This document shows, piece after piece, positions 56,427 through 64,000 of a stretch of DNA of 64,000 nt. The stretch covers positions 3,245,001 to 3,309,000 of the forward strand of contig NZ_JAVDYB010000001.1 in the NCBI RefSeq assembly GCF_031458235.1, in the 5' to 3' direction. Each line of letters starts with the position of its first letter. The stretch's first letter is position 1. The notes under the pieces are model-generated. The model was not told the DNA's origin, searched no databases, and saw only the letters and a list, made by a program, of their open reading frames with translations. Position numbers and translations under genes: made by a program. This stretch comes from Catenuloplanes atrovinosus (lineage in GTDB: Bacteria; Actinomycetota; Actinomycetes; Mycobacteriales; Micromonosporaceae).

Positions 56427-58411
56427 ACCACCGACTCTAGGCCCAGGTCCGCGCCGGAGCCCGCCGGGTGGGTCCGCAGCCAGTCGGACAGCGGCCCGGG
56501 CATGGCGATGCCGTACCCCTGGGCGTAGTCGACGCCGATCTCCTGCAGCCGCCGGATGGTGGCCTGGTCCTCGACGAACTCCGCCACGGTGCACAGCCCC
56601 ATCTGGTGACCCAGGTCGTTGATCGTGCGGGTCATCACGCGGTCGAGCTCGTCGTGCTCGAGGTTCCGGATGAACGCGCCGTCGATCTTCAGGAAGTCGA
56701 CCGGCAGGTGCTTGAGGTAGGTGAACGACGACAGGCCGGTGCCGAAGTCGTCGAGCGCGAACCGGAACCCGAGGTCGCGCAGCTGGGAGATGAACTCCGC
56801 GGCCTTGCGCAGGTCGTTGATGGCCACCGACTCGGTGATCTCGAAGCAGATCAGCTCCGCCGGCAACCCGGAGAGGGCCAGCTGCGCCTGGACGTAGTCG
56901 ATGAACTCGGCGTCACCGATCGACGGGCCGGAGAGGTTGATCGCCCAGTGGTCGGCGAGCGGCCCGTCCGGGTGCCCCGCGCCGTAGCCGTGATAGTGCG
57001 CGGCCAGCACCTGGAACGCGTGCGCGACCACCCAGCGGTCCACGGCCGGCAGCAGGTCGTAGCGCTCCGCGGCGGGCAGGAACAATCCCGGCGGTACGAC
57101 CTTGCCGTCCTCGGTCCGCATGCGCAGCAGCAGCTCGCCGAACTGGGCGGCGCCGTTCCGCACGGGCGCGCCGGGCACCCGCGCGATCGGCTGGTAGAAC
57201 AGCTCGAACCGGTCGTCGCGCAGCGCGGTCACCAGCCGGCCGGCCCAGTCCATCTCCTGCTGGTGCTTGGCCAGCGCCTCGTTGTCGGCCCGGTACAGCT
57301 CCACCCGGTCCCGGCCGCGTTCCTTCGCGGTGTAGCAGGCCGCCTCGGCCGCGATGATCAGCTCCTCGGGCCCGACCGCGAGCGGCGTCACCGGCACCAC
57401 GCCGATGCTGGCGGTCAGCGCCACGGCCTGCTCGTCCACCTGGAACGCGAGGTCGGCGATCCGGGCCCGGACCCGCTCGGCCACCGCCACGCCCTCCTCC
57501 GCCGCGACCGGCAGCAGCACCGCGAAGCGGTCACCGCGGACCCGGGCCACGGCCACGGCCTCGCCGGCCACGTCCGAGACCAGGCCGGCCACCCGGCGCA
57601 GCAGTTCGTCGCCCTGCGCGTGCCGGCCGGCGCCGCTGATCAGCCGGAAACGGTCCAGGTTGATCAGGCAGAGCGTCCGCGGCGAGGACGAGGACACGCC
57701 GATCGCCTCGATCAGGCGACGGTCGAAGCCGGCGCGGTTCAGCAGGCCGGTCAGCGTGTCGTGGACGGCCTGGTGGGCCAGCTCGTCCGCGGCGGCCTGG
57801 CCGCGGTCCTGCGCGGTCTCGGTCAGCCGCCAGTTCGCGATCGCGGCGACCGCGGCACCGGCGATGAACAGCGCGTGGATCGCGGCCCACTTGATCGGCG
57901 CATCCGTGGCCGCGCTGTGCGCGTAGACGTCGTGCGGCGCGACCACGCCCACCACGGCGTGCTCGACCAGCACGAACGCGGTGGCGAGCAGGAACGTGAT
58001 CCACTCCTGGTAGAGCACGATCACGAAGAGCATCACGAAGAAGTGGAAGTGCGCCTCGGTCTGGCCGGCGGCGAGGCCGACCAGCACGGCGGACGAGCCC
58101 ATCAGGCCGAGCGTGGTGATCGACGCGCGCCAGCGCCGGGACAGGCCGCGGTAGCCGCCGAGCGCCGCCGCGACGGCCAGCGGGAAGACCGCCACCAGCG
58201 CCTGCGCCGGAGCGAGGCCGCGGATCAGCGCGAACACGTACAGCCCGGCCGCGTGCAGGCCGAGCACCCAGAGGATGGCGCGGTGCCGCCGGCCCCAGGC
58301 CTCCGCGGGCAGCGGCCGCCCCTGTGGCAGCACGGACCGGACGGCCCGCATCCAAGCTGTCAGCACGCCTCCCCCAATCGGCCGGGTCCGCGCCGACCTG
58401 ACCAAAACCAT
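56423..58411 (-). CDS. Membrane GGDEF/EAL protein with degenerate GGDEF
   Basis: A 662-aa cyclic-di-GMP signalling protein. Six or so hydrophobic helices (about 35-180; an integral-membrane sensor region) precede a GGDEF domain (about 200-355) whose active-site motif reads RGDRF, so cyclase activity is unlikely. The EAL domain (about 375-640) keeps the main catalytic residues: GELLLRM for EAL, INLSGPSIGD, FEITESVAIND, ALDDFGTGLSSFTYLKHLPVDFLKIDGAF and AEFVED, so phosphodiesterase activity is plausible. ATG 58411 overlaps the kinase stop by one base (TGATG), and its own stop overlaps the next gene. Three genes therefore form one coupled unit. Confidence 0.88.
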   Translation of the reverse strand: MVLVRSARTRPIGGGVLTAWMRAVRSVLPQGRPLPAEAWGRRHRAILWVLGLHAAGLYVFALIRGLAPAQALVAVFPLAVAAALGGYRGLSRRWRASITTLGLMGSSAVLVGLAAGQTEAHFHFFVMLFVIVLYQEWITFLLATAFVLVEHAVVGVVAPHDVYAHSAATDAPIKWAAIHALFIAGAAVAAIANWRLTETAQDRGQAAADELAHQAVHDTLTGLLNRAGFDRRLIEAIGVSSSSPRTLCLINLDRFRLISGAGRHAQGDELLRRVAGLVSDVAGEAVAVARVRGDRFAVLLPVAAEEGVAVAERVRARIADLAFQVDEQAVALTASIGVVPVTPLAVGPEELIIAAEAACYTAKERGRDRVELYRADNEALAKHQQEMDWAGRLVTALRDDRFELFYQPIARVPGAPVRNGAAQFGELLLRMRTEDGKVVPPGLFLPAAERYDLLPAVDRWVVAHAFQVLAAHYHGYGAGHPDGPLADHWAINLSGPSIGDAEFIDYVQAQLALSGLPAELICFEITESVAINDLRKAAEFISQLRDLGFRFALDDFGTGLSSFTYLKHLPVDFLKIDGAFIRNLEHDELDRVMTRTINDLGHQMGLCTVAEFVEDQATIRRLQEIGVDYAQGYGIAMPGPLSDWLRTHPAGSGADLGLESVV

Positions 58412-60093
58412 CAGGGGGTACGCGGCAGCGCGAACACGATCGTCGTACCGCCGCCCGGCGTCTCCTCCGCCCCGATCCGGCCGCCGTGCCGCTGCACGAT
58501 CCGCAGGCAGGTGGAGAGGCCGATGCCGTGGCCGGTCGCCTTGGCCGGGTCGACCATGGCGAACATGTCGAAGACCCGCTGCCGGTGCGCCGGCGGGATG
58601 CCGATGCCGTTGTCCGCCACCCGGATCTCCACCAGGCCGTCCTCGGCCGGCCCGCCGCTGACCGTGATCGTCGGGGGCCGGTCCGGGTGCCGGTACTTGA
58701 TCGCGTTCCCGACCAGGTTCTGCAGCAGCTGGCGAATCAGCGTGGGGTCGCAGCTCACCGGCGGCAGCGCGCCCGCGATGCGTACCGTGGCCTGCTTCTC
58801 CCTGATCTCCGTGCGCAGGTCCACCATGGCGTGGCCGAGCAGTTCCGCGACGTCGGCGGGCCGGCTGACCGCGGGCGCGTTCCCGGCGCGCGCGTAGGTG
58901 AGCAGCGCCTGGATCAGCCCCTGCATGCGGGTCACCGAACGCGCGGCCGTGCCGATCCAGCCGCGCGCCTGCTCGTCGAGCTGCGCGCCGTAGAGGTCGG
59001 TCAGCAGCTCCAGGTAGCCGGCGACCACGGCCAGCGGCGACGCCAGGTCGTGGCTGGCGACCGCGGCGAAGTTGGTCAGCTCGGTGTTCGAGCGCTCCAG
59101 CTCCGCCACCGTCTCGTTCAGCGCCGCGTGCGCGCGGTGCATGTCGGCGCGCTGCGCGCGGTCCGCGGTCACGTCCGTCATCGCCACCACGGCGCCGAGC
59201 GGCAGCCCGTCCGCGGCCACCATCCGGCGGCCGGTGGCGATCACCGTGCGGGCCGGGCGGCCGGCCGGCGCGATCACCATCTCGGCGTGGTCGACCGTGC
59301 CCTCCCGCAGCGCGCGCAGTGCCGGGATGCGCTCGGCGGTCAGCGGCGTCACGCCGTCCGGCTCGTAGAGCGCGTACGTCGCGGCCACGTCGTCCGGGGC
59401 GATCGAGGCGTCCGCGTCCACCCCGTGCCACTCCCGGGCCGCGCGGTTGAACAGCGACACGCGACCGAACGGGTCGACCGCCACGATCGCCACGTCCACG
59501 CTGTCCAGCACCGCGTCCAGGAGCTGCTGGCGCGCCTCGGTCTCGCGCAGCGCCCGCTGCGCCACCGCGCGCTGCAACTCGGCCTCGGCGGCCAGCCGGG
59601 TGCGGATTCGCGCCTGGCGGCGGCGCTCGAACAGCGCCAGGATCACGCTGGCCAGGTCCTCCAGCCGGGCCACCTGCCGTTCGTCCAGCTCGCCGGGTTC
59701 GGCGTCGAAGACGCAGAGCGTGCCGAGCGCGTGCCCGGACGGCGTGACCAGCGGGATCGAGGCGTAGAAGCGGACGCCGGCCAGCCGCCCGGTCACCCAC
59801 GGGTTGTCCCGGTAGTCCGGGTCGGCGCGGGCGTCCCGGACCACGATCGGGCGGCCCTCGAGGAACCGGATCGCGCACATCGACTCGTCCCGCGGCGAGT
59901 CCGCGCCGGCGAAACCGGTGGTGGTCAGCTGACACTGCCGGTTCTCGTCGATCAGGTTGAGCGTGGCCGTGGGCACGCCCGCGACCTGCGCCGCGACCCG
60001 GACCACCGCCTCCAGCTCGTCATCGGCGGGCGCGTCGAGCAGGCCGTACTCGTGCAGCGTCGCCACCCGCAGCCGCTCGCGCTCCTCGCCCAC
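58411..60093 (-). CDS. GAF-PAS sensor histidine kinase
   Basis: A 560-aa soluble kinase without membrane helices. GAF domain about 15-165 (VAGVPTATLNLIDENRQC, FYASIPLVTPSGHALGTLCVFD), PAS about 190-310 (LDSVDVAIVAVDPFGRVSLFNRAAREW), HisKA with phospho-accepting His in ASHDLASPLAVVAGYL (about 347), and HATPase with N-box NLVGNAIKY, DNGIGIP and GHGIGLSTCLRIVQRHGG. No response regulator gene is adjacent; the partner may be remote or the coupled GGDEF/EAL protein may be the output. GTG 60093 has AAGGG upstream; the frame extends to 60192 with atypical sequence. Confidence 0.9.
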   Translation of the reverse strand: MGEERERLRVATLHEYGLLDAPADDELEAVVRVAAQVAGVPTATLNLIDENRQCQLTTTGFAGADSPRDESMCAIRFLEGRPIVVRDARADPDYRDNPWVTGRLAGVRFYASIPLVTPSGHALGTLCVFDAEPGELDERQVARLEDLASVILALFERRRQARIRTRLAAEAELQRAVAQRALRETEARQQLLDAVLDSVDVAIVAVDPFGRVSLFNRAAREWHGVDADASIAPDDVAATYALYEPDGVTPLTAERIPALRALREGTVDHAEMVIAPAGRPARTVIATGRRMVAADGLPLGAVVAMTDVTADRAQRADMHRAHAALNETVAELERSNTELTNFAAVASHDLASPLAVVAGYLELLTDLYGAQLDEQARGWIGTAARSVTRMQGLIQALLTYARAGNAPAVSRPADVAELLGHAMVDLRTEIREKQATVRIAGALPPVSCDPTLIRQLLQNLVGNAIKYRHPDRPPTITVSGGPAEDGLVEIRVADNGIGIPPAHRQRVFDMFAMVDPAKATGHGIGLSTCLRIVQRHGGRIGAEETPGGGTTIVFALPRTP

Positions 60094-60273
60094 CCCGAAC
60101 CCTTCGGCAGAGCGGGCGCTGATGTGAGGCCGTACACTCTGAACTGGTTTTCGGTGAATCCTGTGTCCGATGTGTCGGTTCCTCGACACCATTCGTCACC
60201 GGCTGCTGGCACCATTGCGCGGTTCCACAAGCGACTCGTCCCTCACCGCCGACTTTGCGAAGAGGCATCGGCC

Positions 60274-60912
60274 ATGTCCGACTACAGACCACCGCAGACT
60301 CCTCCGCCGTCGAACCCGCCCCCGCCGACCGACCCGCCGCCGTCCCCGTACGGCGCGGGTGGTGCCGGTGGCGGTGGGCGTCGCCGGGCCACCTGGATCA
60401 CCGTGGCCGGCGTGGTCCTGCTGCTCCTGCTGCTGCTCCTGCTGCTGGCGTTCTGCCGTGGCGGCGAGGAGGACCCGGCGGCCTACCCGCCCGGCTCGCC
60501 GAGCCCGGGCACCAGCGTCACCACCGGCACGACGTCCGCGCCGCCGACCGGCGGCAGCCCCACCCCGACGTCGACCGTGCCCGGCGGCTACCCGACCACG
60601 TCGGCGAATCCCACGGTCACGCCCACCGGAGGCGGCGGCACGGGCGAGCCGACGGGGTACCCGACCGGCACCGGCACGCCGACCGGCGGTCCCACCGGCG
60701 GGCCCACGGGCGGCCCGACCGGCGGCCCGACCGCGGAGCCGACCAGTCCGGGCCCGGGCGGCGGCACCACCCGTCCGCCGTACCCGAGCGGCGGCCCGGA
60801 CACCGGCGTCGGCACCGGCGGCGGCATGAACGGCACGCTCCTGGCCGGCCTGGCGCTGCTGGCGGCCGCCAGCGTCGCCGCGGTCGCCGCGGTCCGGCGG
60901 CGGCGTCTCTGA
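60274..60912 (+). CDS. Pro/Gly/Thr-rich cell-envelope protein, probable sortase substrate
   Basis: A 212-aa protein. A Pro-rich cytoplasmic start (SDYRPPQTPPPSNPPPPTDP), a Leu-run transmembrane helix (about 42-59), then about 125 residues of Pro/Thr/Gly repeats (PTGGPTGG). The C-terminus has GGPDTG, a hydrophobic segment (LLAGLALLAAASVAAVAAV) and RRRRL, which is the layout of a sortase sorting signal with PDTG in place of LPxTG. It is 4 bp from a class F sortase gene. Presence of an N-terminal helix would make it tethered until cleaved. No enzymatic domain. Confidence 0.75.
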   Translation: MSDYRPPQTPPPSNPPPPTDPPPSPYGAGGAGGGGRRRATWITVAGVVLLLLLLLLLLAFCRGGEEDPAAYPPGSPSPGTSVTTGTTSAPPTGGSPTPTSTVPGGYPTTSANPTVTPTGGGGTGEPTGYPTGTGTPTGGPTGGPTGGPTGGPTAEPTSPGPGGGTTRPPYPSGGPDTGVGTGGGMNGTLLAGLALLAAASVAAVAAVRRRRL

Positions 60913-60916
60913 CCGC

Positions 60917-61708
60917 ATGATCGACGACGCACGAGCACGGCTGCGCCCCCGCATCGCGGTGGTCGCGGCCGTGCTCGCGCTGGCCGGCACGGTGCTGACC
61001 GTGCACGGCGCCCGCCAGCAGGCCGCCGCCGCGGACGCCGAGGCCGCCCGCGCGCACGCCACCGGGTTCCCCGAGGAGCCCGCGGAGGCCGTCATCCCGG
61101 CCCCGACCTCGTCCGCCGGCCCGGCCGTCCCCGCGCCGCCCGCGACCGGCCCGGCCGCCGCGCGGCTCGGCGGCGCTCCACGGTGGACGGTCCTGCCGCA
61201 CAGCCCGCCGGCGTCGCTGGACATCCCGTCCATCGGCGTGCACTCGTCGCTGATCTCCCTCGGCCTGAGGGCCGACGGCACGGTCGAGGTGCCGCCCCTC
61301 ACCGGCAGCGCGCCCGCCGGGTGGTACCGGCACTCCGTCACGCCCGGCGAGCCCGGCCCCGCGGTCCTGCTCGGCCACGTCGACTCCGTGGAGACCGGCC
61401 GCGGCGTGTTCTACCGGCTCACCGAGCTCACCCGCGGCGCCGAGATCCGGGTGACCCGCCGCGACGGCAGCACCGCGGTCTTCACCGTCACCAGCCTGCA
61501 GCGCTATCCGAAGTCGCGGTTCCCGACCGCGCGCGTCTACGGCCCGACCGACGCGCCCACGCTGCGCCTGGTCACCTGCGGCGGCGGGTACGACCCGGTC
61601 TCGCAGACCTACGTCGACAACATCGTCGTCTACGCCACCGCGCTGCCCGCGCCGTCGCCCACGCCCGGGAATCCCGACGCCGAGGCCGACGGCCGCCCGG
61701 TGCACTGA
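60917..61708 (+). CDS. Class F sortase
   Basis: A 263-aa membrane-anchored transpeptidase. An N-terminal helix (IAVVAAVLALAGTVLTVHG), an Ala/Pro linker, then the sortase barrel with PASLDIPSIGVHSSLISLGL, catalytic His154 in LLGHVDS and catalytic Cys221 in LRLVTCGG; the conserved Arg is expected in the strand after it. Class F enzymes are the actinobacterial form lacking a LPxTG partner in many genomes. It follows the Pro-rich protein by 4 bp, so the two are co-expressed. A CGAAACTTTCG palindrome lies just after its stop, upstream of the xylanase. Confidence 0.9.
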   Translation: MIDDARARLRPRIAVVAAVLALAGTVLTVHGARQQAAAADAEAARAHATGFPEEPAEAVIPAPTSSAGPAVPAPPATGPAAARLGGAPRWTVLPHSPPASLDIPSIGVHSSLISLGLRADGTVEVPPLTGSAPAGWYRHSVTPGEPGPAVLLGHVDSVETGRGVFYRLTELTRGAEIRVTRRDGSTAVFTVTSLQRYPKSRFPTARVYGPTDAPTLRLVTCGGGYDPVSQTYVDNIVVYATALPAPSPTPGNPDAEADGRPVH

Positions 61709-61720
61709 CGCACCCCACGT

Positions 61721-61731
61721 CGAAACTTTCG
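61721..61731 (+). promoter_or_regulatory. CGAAACTTTCG box upstream of the xylanase gene
   Basis: An 11-bp palindrome around a central C. Boxes of the GAAACTTTC type are associated with xylan-utilisation regulators of the LacI family in actinomycetes (recalled, not checked). It lies 178 bp before the GH10 start. Confidence 0.45.
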
Positions 61732-61815
61732 GGCGATCATCGGTAAATTCCGCCTCTCCTGACCTGGTCTCCGCACCCACCGTGCACCGGCATGCGCGGC
61801 AACACATCCAAGGTC

Positions 61816-63221
<1,406 letters not shown>

Positions 63222-63252
63222 GCGGCACCGCGTGACGCGGGCGGCGCGGGGG

Positions 63253-63678
63253 TCAGTCGTGATCCCCGCGCCGCCCGCGCTTGATCGCCCCGCGCTGCTT
63301 CTTCTCCATGATCCGGCGCTCCACCGAGCCCTTCGTCGGCTTGGTCGCGCGCCGCTGCCGGGGCGGCGCCGCGACCGCCCGCGCGATCAGCGCCGCCAGC
63401 CGGGCCCGGGCCGCCTCCCGGTTGCGCAGCTGTGAGCGGAACTCCGACGCCACGATCGTCACCGCGCCGTCGACCAGCCGGTTGCCGAGCCGCTCCAGCG
63501 CGCGCTCGCGCAGCATCGGCGGCAGCACCGAGGAGGCGGCCGGCGACCAGCTCAGCTCCACCCGGCTGTCCGTGGTGTTCACGCCCTGCCCGCCGGGACC
63601 GCCCGCGCGGGAGAACCGCCAGCTCAGCTCCGCGGCCGGGATGATCAGCCGGTCGGAGACGTGAAGATCGTCCGCCAT
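63253..63678 (-). CDS. arfB: ArfB-type peptidyl-tRNA hydrolase (ribosome rescue)
   Basis: A 141-aa protein with the release-factor catalytic motif GGQ (29-31) in WRFSRAGGPGGQGVNTTDSRVEL and a basic C-terminal tail (PPRQRRATKPTKGSVERRIMEKKQRGAIKRGRRG) that in E. coli ArfB enters the empty mRNA channel of stalled ribosomes. It releases nascent chains without a stop codon. ATG 63678 is preceded by TACCGT at 7 nt, suggesting a leaderless message; the upstream frame to 63717 is not used. Converges on the xylanase. Confidence 0.92.
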   Translation of the reverse strand: MADDLHVSDRLIIPAAELSWRFSRAGGPGGQGVNTTDSRVELSWSPAASSVLPPMLRERALERLGNRLVDGAVTIVASEFRSQLRNREAARARLAALIARAVAAPPRQRRATKPTKGSVERRIMEKKQRGAIKRGRRGDHD

Positions 63679-63685
63679 GCACCCC

Positions 63686-63691
63686 ACGGTA
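63686..63691 (-). promoter_or_regulatory. -10 box for leaderless ArfB gene
   Basis: Minus-strand TACCGT lies 7 nt before ATG 63678; no ribosome binding site is present. Confidence 0.45.
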
Positions 63692-63726
63692 GTGGGCGGG
63701 CCGCGCGGCCCGCCCACCGTACCCCG

Positions 63727-64000
63727 TCAGGGCCTCGGCACCGGGGACCCGAGCTTGGACACCGAGACCGGCGCCGGCACGCCGTCGTGCGCCGGCACGG
63801 TCGTGTCCAGCAGGCCCAGCCGCCGGATCGCGCCGCGCGCCACCACCTGCTGCGTGGTCGTCACCCGCTCCGAGCGGCCGGTGCCGACGAACGACACGAA
63901 CCAGTGCCCGATCGTGGAGACCCGGTTCTTGAAGCCGACCAGGTAGAGCAGGTGCACGGCCAGCCACATGAACCAGCCGATCACGCCGGTGAACTTCATC
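63727..64000 (-). CDS. NAD(P)/FAD oxidoreductase (type II NADH dehydrogenase-like), C-terminal end
   Basis: A partial gene; its start lies beyond the window, and the ATG at 63999 is internal. The visible 90 residues (KFTGVIGWFMWLAVHLLYLVGFKNRVSTIGHWFVSFVGTGRSERV) match the membrane-binding C-terminal region of NDH-2 enzymes, which oxidise NADH and reduce menaquinone at the membrane surface. A Pro/Val tail follows. The FAD/NADH domains are not seen, so identity rests on this segment alone. Confidence 0.8.
   Translation of the reverse strand, partial: MKFTGVIGWFMWLAVHLLYLVGFKNRVSTIGHWFVSFVGTGRSERVTTTQQVVARGAIRRLGLLDTTVPAHDGVPAPVSVSKLGSPVPRP

Overview
The window is very GC-rich actinobacterial DNA. 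Coding density is high, third positions are almost all G or C, and GTG starts are frequent. Gene content (DUF4360 proteins, class F sortase, two AA10 LPMOs, GH10 xylanase with CBM2, DMATS-type prenyltransferase, bacterial NO synthase oxygenase) points to a filamentous soil actinomycete, most likely Micromonosporaceae (Actinoplanes/Catenuloplanes type). That placement is inference. No tRNA, rRNA, CRISPR array, insertion sequence or prophage was seen. About 49 genes are supported.

Layout. 1-5.0 kb: a partial conserved gene, a TetR regulator divergent from a saccharopine-dehydrogenase-like reductase, a 650-bp gene-free stretch with an inverted-repeat element, and an ABC exporter divergent from a MarR regulator. 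5.0-11.4 kb: a globin converging on a nitric oxide synthase oxygenase; a FadR-type GntR regulator divergent from a fused FAD/Fe-S D-lactate-type dehydrogenase across a 14-bp palindrome; a serine hydrolase. 11.4-14.6 kb: L,D-transpeptidase lipoprotein, a Gln-rich repeat membrane protein, an acyl-CoA thioesterase. 14.7-19.9 kb: aromatic prenyltransferase divergent from a flavin monooxygenase, then a secreted sterol-oxidase-like flavoenzyme and a secreted intradiol-dioxygenase-like lipoprotein. 20-27.4 kb: glycosyltransferase, zinc-ribbon protein, a 987-aa NACHT NTPase, GNAT, and a TetR/FAD-monooxygenase pair.

27.4-35.9 kb is mostly secretion: a 1262-aa GH92 mannosidase, a PARG-like macrodomain protein, a DUF305 lipoprotein, two LPMOs and RNase HI. 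36.0-43.2 kb is a tight five-gene operon (SWIM-like zinc protein, its C-terminal partner, VWA protein, MoxR AAA+ ATPase, DUF5682 protein), the actinobacterial counterpart of the uncharacterised E. coli yehL-yehM-yehP-yehQ set and the best candidate for an undescribed system. 43.2-50.3 kb: M55 aminopeptidase, a small helical protein, an OFA-type MFS transporter with a 43-aa membrane partner, and a 1209-aa low-complexity/TPR membrane protein. 50.4-56.4 kb: two small unknowns, a Nudix hydrolase, a membrane-tethered periplasmic-binding-fold receptor, three tandem DUF4360 proteins and a dienelactone-hydrolase-like enzyme. 56.4-64 kb: GAF-PAS histidine kinase and GGDEF/EAL protein (coupled to the hydrolase), a class F sortase with a probable substrate, GH10 xylanase, ArfB-like rescue hydrolase, and the C-terminal end of a type II NADH dehydrogenase-like protein.

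Regulation visible in the sequence: at least eleven genes lack a Shine-Dalgarno sequence and instead have a TAnnnT box 6-7 nt before the start codon, which suggests leaderless transcripts. Several regulators sit on palindromes that overlap these boxes. Strong GC hairpins close most convergent gene pairs.
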